Assembly (NCBI GenBank): GCA_015501585.1
Contig: JADNRY010000016.1
Coordinates: 434,001 to 498,000, forward strand
Reading direction: 5' to 3'
Source: Rhodocollybia butyracea
Lineage: Eukaryota; Basidiomycota; Agaricomycetes; Agaricales; Omphalotaceae
Length of the DNA: 64,000 bases
Part shown: positions 1-10,630 of the stretch, piece by piece
Position numbering within the stretch: the first letter of the stretch is position 1
Layout of the letters: each line of letters begins with the position of its first letter
Position numbers and translations under genes: made by a program
The notes under the pieces: model-generated
Told to the model about the DNA's origin: nothing
Seen by the model: the letters and a program-made list of their open reading frames with translations, nothing else
Database searches by the model: none

Positions 1-3000
1 TTCCCTTGTGCCCACCGTATGAGTACGCTTTCCTAAATAACACATCGTTCAACGAGAGCTCGCGCCGTGACATGCCCTCTACAGGAGGAGTAAATGATAG
101 TATATCCCATCGCAGAGGCTGATATCTGTTGAATTGACCCAGTTGTTTGCGAGATATCGGATCTCTAACAGAGGAAGATGAAGTTTTCGGTAAATTGACT
201 GAGAAAGCGTTCCATGCAGGTTTCGGAGATTTAGGTGGCTCTGCGCGTGTCATCGCAAATACCTCTGTTGGTTGGGGTTCTCTGAGGGCGGGAGGTACCC
301 ATCGATGAGGGCCAGATTTCAGTGAGGGTGACACAAAAGGCCGTTTCGGTGATTCGGTCGAGGAAGGTGGCTTGTGGTCGTTTTCATGCATCACGTCCAG
401 AACACCCTTGATACGAGACATGGCATCATCAAGAGCAGACATTGTTGCCTCTTTGTACTGGGTTCGTTTTGTTGCCGCCGGTGATGTTGGTATCGAAGTC
501 GAAAGAACAGGAGGTGCAGTCGTACCTTCGAGCGATGTCTTTTTCGGGGACGGGGCAACTGTCGATTCAGTGTTCGGCTGAGATGCAGCTTGAGCTTTCC
601 TCCAGGGTCCAGAGTCAACGGCTGTCGATGATGGCGATTCCTCGAAAAAGTCACTTGCTACTGGCCTTTGTGACTTTGCAGGAGCCGTCTCTTCCTTTTC
701 TGAAGCCTTTGACTCTTCTTCTTCCTCAACTTGATCCGGAATCCCAATAAACTTTGCCAAATCAGAATAATCTACAACCTCAAGGTCGGCAAATGATTCC
801 ACTTGGTCTAAGGCCGACGGGGGAGGGGTAGCAAAGGACATTGTGCGTGGGCGTTCTGGAGGTGGCAGTTGTGATTGTGGCGCTGACTGTTGCTGTTGCA
901 CTGGGGTGTGAGGAGCCTGCGGTTTAGTTCTCCACGACTCGGTTGTCATTGAAGGAGTAGAAGGGGTGGGAGGAGCAAATGAGGATTGTTTGCGAGGGAA
1001 AGGGGGCCGGGGAGCATCTTGTGCAGGCGGTAACGCTGATGATACTCTTACAGATGAAAGTTTACGAAGAGGTGGTTTTCCAAACGAGACACCATGTGCT
1101 ACTTCAGCAGAGGTGATTGCTTCCTGGATGATGGCAGTTACCTTCATGAAACCTGTAAGCAAAATAGGTGACCAACGAGTGGACATTCATACCTGAGATT
1201 CCTCTACTGGCGGTGGCTTCGGCTTTACTTCCTCCTCTTGTACGCTCGCCACTTCCTTCTCCGCCTTTTCAGCTTCCAGACGCGCTTCAAGTTCTGCAGC
1301 CTTCCGCCTTGCCCTCTCTTTTTCCTTCTCCCTCTCCTCCTCCTCCTGCTGACGCCGCTGCTTAGCTCTCGCTGCAGCGCTCTGCATCAAATCCTTCTTC
1401 ACATCTTCCAGTGCTGAACCCGAAAGTTGTGGCGTCGGCTCGATAGTGGGAACAACAGGAGATGTTGTCACTGCTATGGTGTGTGATAAAACAGGAGACT
1501 GAGAGGGATACCGTCCAGTTGTTGACGAATACCGAGATTCCCGCGAAGATTGTCTCTTCTCGAACGTGGGACTGGGAGGGTGGGCTAAATGCGGTGGTAT
1601 TTGCCGCCCACCGTCTTTGAAACTCGGATTGCGATTTAGTGCATGATGAGGAATTGCCGGCGGGCCCATATTCGATAAGCGTCTACCACGAAGATGGTCT
1701 GGCGGAGGATCTGATGTCGGTAGTGGACCTGGACCCATACGCGGACTACGAAGTGGCGTTTGCGACGGACCATCTCTCCGCGGACCTTCCCGCTCTCTTT
1801 GCTTCTCATTCGCACCACTATACCCTCTCCCACGTTGTAAGCTTTCTCCAGGGGCAAGCGCAGGCGCAGGCTTCTGCAACAACTGAACGTTATTACCACT
1901 CCCGTAAAATGGAGCAGAAGGAGGATTACGAACGAATCGCGAGTCCGGGGTTTGAGTAGCATTGGATCGGTTGTAGGGTTCTAATCTGTTTGAACGTTCA
2001 TTGAACAGTACTCTTGAACTTTCTGAGCCGGAATGTAATGTTGGGGGAGGGACATTGTTTGATATGATGCGAGAAGGTGGAGCATGGTGTACATGGTCGG
2101 ATGTGGGAGTCGAGGTTTTTGTACGAGGCCAACTCCGGTCGAAATCGTCTGCGAAGCGGTCTTCTTTGCTGACAGGTTCAGTGGCTTCTTCCGGTACTAG
2201 TGAAGATGGTGCAGAGTCTGTGCTGGTGTCAATCTTGTACTGTCTTCCATCGCCAAACTCGATGACCCCGTTCAAGAAATTGTCGTCATCTTCTTCCATC
2301 TAAACCTAGTTAGAAAGAATCTTGAGGATTTAAATTCTACGCACCTCGTCCCAATGGTGTGCATTTGGATCTAAATGGACACCACGAAATGTATCTGCCT
2401 CTTCCATTCTTGCCTGTTTATGTGCTTCTGCCATTTCAGAGTCTTTTTCTTTCGGCAACTTGCCCTGTGCCACTTCTGCAGCAGTTGGAAAGTCACTTTG
2501 TGTCCTTGGATCTGCACGTGTAGCGTTTGCTGTTGGCGCAGGATTCCATGTTGGCTTGGGCTGACTTGCTGTTGCTGCATGACTTTCCAAACGTGGCTGT
2601 GGCGCAGTGGCTGACGGTGTCGGTGCTGTGCCGTTCGGTGCAGGCGGAGTCACAGATGATGGCCGAGACCAACCAGGACCTGGGGAAGGAGATAATTGAG
2701 CAGTTGCAGTGAGTTTAGTGGTCACTAGACGGGGATGGGAGGCTGAAGAAAAGTTTGGTATTGCTGGCCGGGCTGTTAGAGTAATTAGAGTGGAAAAATC
2801 TCGGCTATAGATTTCTTACCTCCTCCTGTTTTCACTGATTTCGAGCTCGTAAGTGTTGTCGTCGTTGAAGTAGAGTTTTTCTCCAAGAACTTCTTGTTGA
2901 TATTGAAAGCACTGTATTTTTTCGGATGAGGCGCACCAAGCTGAACCAGTGTTGGCCGTGAACTGGTTGCATTATTTGAAGAGATTGCTGGAGAGCCCTT

Positions 3001-3144
3001 GCTGTCTAAAGAATCACTGGTGCCTGTGGAACTCTCGGCTAGCTGAGAAATACTTTGAACAACATTTTCTGGGCTCTCCAGCTGCTTCACCGCTGTATCA
3101 GACGGCTCCGATGAAACTAGAGAATTTTGGTCGGTATTGGCCAT
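1..3144 (-). CDS. PRRC2/BAT2 N-terminal-like low-complexity protein, 3' end outside window
   Basis: Exons run 3144-2820, 2772-2345, 2299-1193 and 1141-1 (open at the edge), with phases that match. The N-terminal part carries HPKKYSAFNINKKFLEKN, a WSRPSSVTPPAP segment and DFPTAAEVAQGK. These resemble, in order, the KKYSSLNLFD, W and EEFPTL blocks of animal PRRC2 (BAT2_N) proteins, which bind RNA and associate with stress granules and translation factors; the assignment to that family is inference. Then follow an acidic VIEFGDGRQYKI block, long Pro/Ser/Arg-rich disorder and a charged EEEEREKEKERARRKAAELEARLEAEKAEKE coiled-coil-like stretch in which Glu, Lys and Arg alternate. Start: first ATG after an in-frame stop, but an upstream exon is possible. 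The last intron needs an ATGAAG acceptor to keep frame; the stronger TTACAG acceptor gives a stop. Confidence 0.6.
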
Positions 3145-3415
3145 AGACGCGTCTAACAAGACGCCTTGTTTGGGTTTTTCAATGAACAAGTATTTCTAAG
3201 CAAAAGTTTATTAGGTTGAAGTAACAATTTACATTATTGACTTGCCTGGGCTAGTTGTTCACCAGAGAACGCCCCAGTAATGTGAGTTGGTGGAAGAACC
3301 TTTCCGGGGCGACTTCGGCCAGTATAGCCAAAAAGAGACCAATTTTCCGGTCCGAGGGCTCACTTATAATAGTTTGTAATTTATTTATTCATACGCAACA
3401 AGTAGGTACTCTACA

Positions 3416-4453
3416 CTACTTTTTAGCTTCAGGCTCAGGCTTTGGCGGAGGAAGAGGCTTGAGCTCATCAGGTCTGAGAGAATGAGCACACAGGCAACAG
3501 AAAATACTCAAGCAACTCACCTGTTAGGTTTAACACCTTCACCGACTTGCTCCCATGGAGAAAGAGACTCAAAGTTGCGGAAAGCTTGTGTGAGCTGTAG
3601 TGGCTCGTAGACGACACGCTTGCGTTCTTCGTCGTAACGAACCTCAGTGTATCCCTGGATATCCGTTAGAAACAGACATGCACGTACATGTTAACTCACC
3701 GTAAGAGGGAAGTCTTTGCGAAGAGGATGGCCCTCGAAACCGTAGTCAGTCAAGATACGTCGACTACACGAGCTTTAGTTCCTGACGCAGAGCAAAAACA
3801 GCCAACGCACAGATCTGGATGACCGCTAAAGAAAATTCCGAACAAGTCCCAAGCTTCACGCTCATACCTACAACCAAAGGTTATATTCACAGGTTCATAA
3901 ACCAACGCTTCACTCACCAATCCGCGCCTCTGAAAACATCCACCGCACTGGGTACATGATCTCCTTCCGCCGCATACGTTTTGACCCTCAACCGTCCAGC
4001 AAACCTAACACTCAGCATATGATACACAACCTCAAACCTCTTTTCTCTTTCCGGGAAATCCACACCACTAATATCCATAACACTCTTGAATTGGCACTGC
4101 GAATGGTCTCGCAGGAATGTCAGTACGGGGATAATTCCAGATGGTGCGGTGTATAGCGTCAATTCGTCTCGAAGGACAGAGAATTGTTGGATGAATTTGG
4201 GCATGCACTGCATGAGATATGAGCCATAGGTGTGTAGATTTTCCGAAGCGTGGGCGTATTGCTCGACAGCGGGATTTGGAGACGTTGGTTCAGTAAATGG
4301 GGATGCAGAAGCTGCAGCCGTGTTATTCCGATGAGATTAGTATGGAACATGAGAGAACTTGCCTTTGAATGAGACAGAGCTATGGATAAATCTAGTCCTA
4401 GAAAGAACTGAGGCTGCTCTAAAAGCCCGAGCAGGCCTTATTCGTGAAAGCAT
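3416..4453 (-). CDS. NDUFS3: NADH:ubiquinone oxidoreductase 30 kDa subunit (complex I, NuoC/NDUFS3)
   Basis: Core subunit of the peripheral arm of mitochondrial complex I. Six exons: 4453-4363, 4311-3918, 3867-3811, 3763-3700, 3654-3521, 3473-3416; all phases agree and give 265 aa. The first about 30 residues ([20 protein letters not shown]...) form a basic amphipathic mitochondrial presequence. Family hallmarks are visible: [66 protein letters not shown] and [18 protein letters not shown], in the usual order. Intron 1 (4362-4312) uses a GC donor, AAAG followed by GCAAGT; no GT donor in reach keeps the frame. The gene is divergent from BCAS2 with 39 bp between start codons. Confidence 0.96.
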
Positions 4454-4492
4454 CGGAAAGAAACGTTTAGGCGCTTGTTTATTTCTTCCTTC
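4454..4492. promoter_or_regulatory. 39-bp divergent intergenic between NDUFS3 and BCAS2
   Basis: The two ATG codons point away from each other and are only 39 bp apart, so the 5' UTRs and core promoters must overlap each other or the neighbouring coding sequence. No TATA box is visible. Both starts are supported by protein conservation (a mitochondrial presequence on one side, the conserved acidic N-terminus of SPF27 on the other). Confidence 0.6.
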
Positions 4493-5278
4493 ATGACTGA
4501 ATCAACGCCTGAAATCTTTGATTCTCTACCCTATTACGACGACGACCTCTTAAAATTCCCGTTTCTCAAAGAAAAAGTTGACGAGGAACTAGCTCGTCAG
4601 CCAAAACCACCGTCAACTCTACATCCACGCGTTCCTCCTCCGTATCAGCTTTTCTCTGTACGTTCATAACTCTCAAAATATTTCTTTACCAACGCTTCAT
4701 CCGCAGAAAAACCCACTACTACTGGCTGAACTTGAGCGTATCGAATCCCATAAACCATTTCCTTCACTAGACGAGCTGCGATACCAGTTACCTGCACCAA
4801 CTTCTGTTCCTGCTACCGAGGAAGACTGGAAGGCAGCTTTGGACAATGCTCGAGCTCAACTAGAACATCAGCGGTTACGGTTCGTGCTAACTCGCGTATA
4901 TAGCAAGGTACTGATTGGTATAGCAGGCAAACTAATGTCACTTTACTACAAACCTACGGCGCAAACTCGTGGAGGGTTCACAATTATCTCCTTGAAGCTG
5001 ATACTAAACAAGTGGACAAGGCGTTAGAAGAATTAAAACGGCTCACCGAGGATGTGAACCGCGATCGTAAAAACTTTCAGGTATGTTCCCCATTTCAACC
5101 TTATACCCACTTCTCACTTTGCACGCAGACCAAAATCGGAACCCAGCTCAACACATTAGAAACACGTTGGACAGAGCTCATTTCAAGTGTGCTGCAAATC
5201 GAAATGGCAAACGTCGCTTTGGATGCAGAGATTGACCGTTTGCATAAACGAGAAGCAGAGCTCGCAGAGATGGTATAA
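4493..5278 (+). CDS. BCAS2: Pre-mRNA-splicing factor SPF27 (BCAS2 family), Prp19 complex
   Basis: Subunit of the Prp19/NineTeen complex that activates the spliceosome. Exons 4493-4657, 4707-4879, 4927-5080, 5129-5278 give 213 aa, close to the roughly 225 aa of animal BCAS2. It begins with the typical DSLPYYDDDL-KFPFLKEKVDEEL block, then NPLLLAELERIESHKPFPSLD, EHQRLRQTNVTLLQTYGANSW and a C-terminal coiled coil with TRWTELISSVLQIEMANVALDAEI. Intron 2 has the uncommon donor GTTCGT but its placement restores the conserved LRQTN. It converges on MTC1 with 96 bp between the stop codons. Confidence 0.95.
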
Positions 5279-5374
5279 AACCCAACGCAATTTGTACATT
5301 AAAGTGTGTAAAAGTGTATACGAATATCCATGTTACTGTACACGAACGATAAGCAGTCGAAATCATACCAATAG

Positions 5375-6797
5375 TCATGAAGAATCTTCTTTCTCAGTAG
5401 ATTCTGCTTGCTTCTCCACCAACCGTTCAATAGCCTCCTTGGCATTCGGATTCAACCCTCCCCAACCCATTCGTGAGACAAGGTATTCTTGCCCGACAAC
5501 TTCCATTCCGACCCGAAGAGCCTCAGCAACTAGATCCTCAACCCACTCATAGTCGTCCCAAATGACCAACCAAGTGCCCGGTACAGCCTGTGTAATCGTA
5601 GAATGGATGAGGTTGTGTTCGGGATCGGAGAGGTAGAGCAAAAACTGGAGATGCTGCTGTGTAGATTGTTCCGCAGGCGCCGAACCATCTGTAGCAGCAA
5701 GTGCACTGGAAGACGGTACGCTATATGAAGTAAAGAACGGTTGAACACGGAGGTACACATAGGAATGGGAAGTGGGCGATTGTATGGAGGACGACTTTTC
5801 CTGCTTGGCTTTCAGTGCTTCACCCTTGATCTTGATAAGTTCGTCTAGATTGGCCTAGAGGAGATATGAGAGTGTGGTCCTAAGTGCACAACAATTTGCT
5901 CACCTGTGAAAGCTTAACGGCAGCATCATAGCCTTCGACCGTATTTAGGTCCCTCGCGGCATTCTCTTCTTCCTTTGGCACGGATTCGTCTCCTCGGTTC
6001 ACCATCAAATCACCACCTTCGACTTGCTCCAATATCTAGATATACATTAGTACTCCCACTGTGCACCTAGTTACGCACGTACCCGTGCAAGCGCTCGATA
6101 GACAAGGTTCTCTACCCCATCGTAGCCTCGCATGTCATGACTCAGCCAGACTTGGATGACCTCATGCTCAGAAATCGGAGGAGCAACAACATTAAGAATA
6201 TCAGTCAACGTTGATAATCCAACCCGTTTGAAGTCCTGTCCTATATCGAACATAAGCGGGTATAAGGCATACCAAAAGCAACCTACCAAGCTTATCCAGC
6301 TGATGCGTCTTGGCATATTCCAAAACCCCCTCGCTCCATTTCTTCGCCTGTTCATTATTAACAGGCAAATTCTTGACCTGCTCATCGACTACAGTTTTGG
6401 CTTGCTGCAGTGCCGCAGAAGCCGTGTTCCAGACCGAACCCCAGCCCCAACCACCTCCAGTTCCAGATGCAGGTTCGGATGCCTGTTCAGACCTGGCGCT
6501 TGTTGGGGTACCAGATCTCGCTGGAGTCGAAGCGCCGCCGAGTTTGACACGCTCTGTGCTTTTCCTCAGCGTCGGAGGTCCGGTTCTTGACGCTGGTCTG
6601 TCGAGCGTTGAACGTGTTGGCTCTGAGCTTTTCTGCGTTATTTCATCAAGAAAAGCGAGTACTTCCGTTTCGTTTTCTGGAGCTGGGTTAGTTGCTGAGC
6701 CAGGAGCAACGGAAGCTCCTTCAATGGGCGTGAAAGAGTCGAGATCATCGAGAAGCTGGAGAGCTTCTTCTTGTTTCGTCTTGGACTTTGAAGACAT
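5375..6797 (-). CDS. MTC1: Maintenance of telomere capping protein 1 family (MTC1)
   Basis: Exons 6797-6287, 6240-6083, 6035-5904, 5854-5375; 426 aa. The N-terminus has the family's LLDDLDSF motif and an EVLAFLDEITQ helix, then disorder, a Gly/Trp-rich GGGWGWGSVWNTASAALQQAK block and a conserved C-terminal half (HEVIQVWLSHDMRGYDGVENLVYRALARV, QFLLYLSDPEHNLIHSTITQAVPGTWLVIWDDYEWVE split by disordered loops). Yeast Mtc1 is a cytoplasmic/early Golgi (COPI-associated) protein named for a genetic interaction with cdc13; its biochemical role is not established. It is divergent from the chromodomain gene with 98 bp between starts. Confidence 0.9.
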
Positions 6798-6895
6798 GGT
6801 GGTCCAGTAGATATAAACAGGCGCCCAAAGAACAGCCACGTGCGGCGGTCTATAATAGTCAAAGTCGAACGAACAGTGTCCCACACCCACATATT

Positions 6896-9670
6896 ATGCC
6901 AAAAATCACTTACCAGCGAGCAGTAAAGAAAAACTCCATGGGAGAAGATCTTTGGGAGATCGGTAAGCCATGGATTAAACTAATATTCTCGGTTCAACAC
7001 TGCAAACCTCACCTTACTCTGCACGCAGAGAAACTTGTTGATGTGCGTGAGAGAAGCAAAGGAAATGTAGTATGTACCTTTATCACGTTGGGTATATACT
7101 GACTTTCTTCTCCAGGAGTACCTGGTAAAGGTGAGTATATGCTCTCTTCACAGCTTCAAATCCTGAATCTTTGTGAATGCCGTCAGTGGAAAGGCTGGCC
7201 AAGTAGCGACAACACGTTAGTAAACTTATCTTTCAAAATCGATGACATACTTGACCTTCCTAGATGGGAACCCATTGAGTCTTTCCATAGCTGGAGAGAC
7301 GTATTAGCCAAATTCAACAAACAACAGCTCCAAGAGGCAGCTCAACCATCGATAAAAGTAAGTGATGTAGGACCCAACACCTGTAGATGAAGTTATTGAT
7401 TTCAAAACAAAGCAGAAATCAAGTACCCTTAAGAAGCCTCACTTTTCAGACTCGAGCCAACGTAAGTCGTACTCGACCAGTAGCAGTGAAAGTGACGAGT
7501 ATCACCCCAAAGTTCCACGAATCATAATCCCCTCCATCACTTCGAGCAGGAGGAATGAAATTGCAAGGGCAAGTGTTTAGTTTTGAACCTCACTCAACTG
7601 ATCTTCTTAATCATCTCGTATTTATAGCCTCCCCCAGAAAGTCCGGACTCAACCAGTGATGACGATGGGTCTGACAGTGATTCTGAAGAAAACCTGGTGC
7701 GTTTCAACTTTGTCTTGTCCCCCCCCAAACCCTGAATTATTACTTACGATGTTCTGCCAGGCTGAACCAAAAAAACCAAGGAGACTGGCCAAAAAACTCA
7801 ATGATTCTAGCAATGGGAATAACAATCTCAACAACCACGATTCCAATTTAGAAGAACCACCCGAACCTGGTGCTTCCCCGTTCAACACTGTAAATCCTAG
7901 TGAGATCTTTATGCCGCCAGGTCAACACTCAGGACCTGGTTCGTATTTGGATACAAAATCGAGACTTTCGAAGGGCTCTATGGCGTTGCGGCCTCCTTTG
8001 GATTTTTTCGACAAGTCAGCGAAGCCAACAGCGTCACCCCAGAAAGCACAGAGTCTCTGGCCACCCAACCTAAATTTCAAAAAACCCGTTACACCTGCGA
8101 CTTTGACCAATGTTCAAGCAACGCATCCTGGTCTGAGGTCAGAAAACCCAGACATGTTTCTCGGAGCCTTGTGAGTTGCTTTCACTGGTAGCCGATTCAC
8201 TTTGACTGAACCTACCTTGATACACAGCAGTCCTTTGAATATTTTTTCAAGTTCAGATTCTCACCCTGATAACGAAGATATCCGACTTCCTCTTCTTCCT
8301 CTCTCTCTTGTACTGCCCTCTCAAGAAATACTTTCCCTTGAAGAAGTAAACTTCAATTCCTCTGTGATGACATTTGAGAGCAGTGACAGTGCCCCTCTGT
8401 TTGAGTCTATGGAGAGTCCCCAGTCTATGTTGCCGGACCTTGACTATGTCAGTGACGCCGAATTGTTTGCAAGGTAAGCCGGACTCATATTATTTGCTCT
8501 ATATCACTGATTTCGCTAGTTTTGTTAGCGACGAAGAGTCTCCACAGGCCTCCCCCTCCCCGTCGCCGCCACCACCCGAAGAAATTGATCTACCTCTTCA
8601 AGACTGTGACGATGCAGATCATGATACCACTGAGCTCAAAATTCCTCTAGAGAAACTATCATGGCTCAAGAAAAATATCAATATGAAAAAGCACTTCATT
8701 AAACCAGCGACGGATATAGGATGCCTTGAAGAATCTCAACTCTGCGCTTGTCTTGATAAACTGTCAGACAGCCTTCAGGTCTCCAAACACTCTGAGCTCC
8801 TGACAAGTGACAGTATATTCGTCCATGTACAAGAACTACAAGCTTTAGCCCAGCGCACAGGCGTTATGCGCAAGGATTTCAGCTCAGTCTTCTTGCGGTA
8901 CGGAACTGATAGCTTCGGGAAGTTCTGGGAATTGGATGAGATATACCCCTTTGGTATGACTGTGTTTTCACCTTCCTTCTTTGAAGCTAAATTTTGCTTC
9001 CAGGTGGAATAGTAACATTTACTCCTCAAGCGATAACCAGTAATCCTGGGCTTGTAGCAAACAAAGTGACCGAAATTGCAAAGCATCCTCTTTGGAAGGT
9101 ATACCTTCTTCCCTCTGCATTTGGTATGGCGGTCAAGATTTATTATGGAGACAACGGAGTTTCCAAGAGGTGAGCTTCAAGCTGGAATCATTGTTCAAGT
9201 GTAGTAACACTCAGATTACCAGCACCAGTGACGATTTTGCATTCGCTGAGCTATTGGACTTGATTGAGGAAGGTCAGATAGTAATGATGAGCAATCTCAG
9301 GGCTTTTGAGTCGGAGGAAGAATGGGCCTTACAACAGCTGGAATTGAGTCTCCTGTATCGTGTTGAGATAGTCGAATACTGTACAAACGCAGTAGCATCA
9401 AGAAACAATGTCACCTTGACCGAAATCAACGAGGAAATCAAAGAGGAAATCACGGTCAACATGCAACAATTGGAGGTATTCTCGCCTTTCGTTGAGAAAT
9501 TTCGTCGGTTCGTAATACTTATGGGAGATGACGATCAACTCGACGTATCGAGTGAGGGGGTAAGTCTCTCCACTGACAATGCTATCTTCGTATACTTAGT
9601 ATTAGTATCCATTTAGCTCGAATCCTTGCCTTGCTCACAGTTCGACTCGATGTCGTTGAAGAGCCAGTGA
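6896..9670 (+). CDS. Chromodomain protein with uncharacterised C-terminal region
   Basis: Thirteen exons: 6896-6962, 7029-7069, 7116-7130, 7187-7215, 7264-7357, 7416-7574, 7628-7696, 7761-8170, 8228-8473, 8520-8953, 9004-9169, 9223-9559, 9617-9670; phases agree, 706 aa. Residues about 20-75 form a chromodomain: WEIEKLVDVRE, EYLVKWKGWPSSDNTWEPIE and SFHSWRDVLAKFN, with aromatic residues where methyl-lysine cages lie. Four of the introns cut this small domain, leaving a 15-nt exon that codes EYLVK. The middle is Ser/Asp-rich and disordered. The C-terminal 300 residues (IVTFTPQAITSNPGLVANK, HPLWKVYLLPSAFGMAVK, LLDLIEEGQIVMM) look folded, but I do not recognise the domain; there is no chromoshadow domain. 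Likely a chromatin reader of methylated histone tails; target unknown. Confidence 0.85.
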
Positions 9671-9872
9671 GCCAGGGCAGGCCGCCAAGAGGATAACTAT
9701 ATTTCATGTTGGTGTTGCTTGGTGTTGGTGTTGTGTCCTGAAGAGAATATTGGTAGCTAATATTGGTAGCTACGGCTTTTCCGCTCCGAGATGAATTTCA
9801 CGTGTAATTGTGGAAAATGTACTACCCGTTGTAGTTACTTTACTTCAATTACTTACCTCTACTACCACCACC

Positions 9873-10630
9873 ATGGACCTGTCTACCATCGAGAACTTTA
9901 TTCTGAATCCTGCTTTTCACGACTATCTTGCAATTCTCAAAGGCGCTCGAAATGGATTCGTATACGGTGTCAAAGTTAGATTTCCTCATGCCCTCGTAAT
10001 GTCAATCCTCTTCGGGCGTGGCGAGTGAGTCTCTCCGGAGTGAACAACTCGATTTAGGACCTAATCTTAGATTTGTCTCCAGCGTAACTTCACGGTTAAA
10101 AATCATCTATCGCGCTACGAAACAGCATGCATTCAATCTCGCGAAATTCGTATCTCTTTACAAGGCACTTTTGTTGCTCCAGAAGAAAGTGAACGGTGGC
10201 AAAGAACGTAGCGCGGACACGTTCATTGCAGGGCTTGTTGGTGGTTTCCTTGTCTTTGGAGAGCGTACAGCAGTCAATGAACAGGTATGTCTTCTGATTT
10301 GTACTCTCTTCCTAGTCCTTCGATCTAAATCTGTACATCCAGATCGTTCTATATGTTATAGCTCGTGTTGTAGCTTCATTTATTCCCAGAGCCGGTTCTC
10401 CGTACTCGGCTTCGCCACAATCTCCACGAGCTACGTCAGCCGTGAAGCCCATTCCTCCGAATGCACAGTATTTCTCGGTACTGGCTGCGATCTCGTGGGG
10501 CGCTGTAATGTGGTTGTTCAAGGAAAGGGGAGAAACCATCCAACCAGGCATGTTCAACTCGATGACATACCTGTATCGGGACTCAGAAGTATGGCGAAAT
10601 CTAAAGACGTTGATATGGCACAATACTTGA
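9873..10630 (+). CDS. PXMP4: Peroxisomal membrane protein 4 (PMP24), Tim17/22/23 superfamily
   Basis: Exons 9873-10024, 10083-10284, 10343-10630; 213 aa, against 212 aa for human PXMP4. Diagnostic stretches: NGFVYGVKVRFPHALVM, SRLKIIYRATKQHAFNLAKFV, GKERSADTFIAGLVGGFLVFGERTAVNEQI split over exons 2 and 3, and a C-terminal FNSMTYLYRDSEVW. The hydrophobic glycine-rich segments match the family's membrane helices. Function in the peroxisomal membrane is not well defined. The ATG follows an ACC-rich leader (CCACCACC) that looks like a fungal start context. Confidence 0.93.

Noticed and set aside
1639..1959. 106-aa plus-strand ORF
   Set aside because: Lies inside the minus-strand PRRC2-like exon 3 and has no start context or family features.
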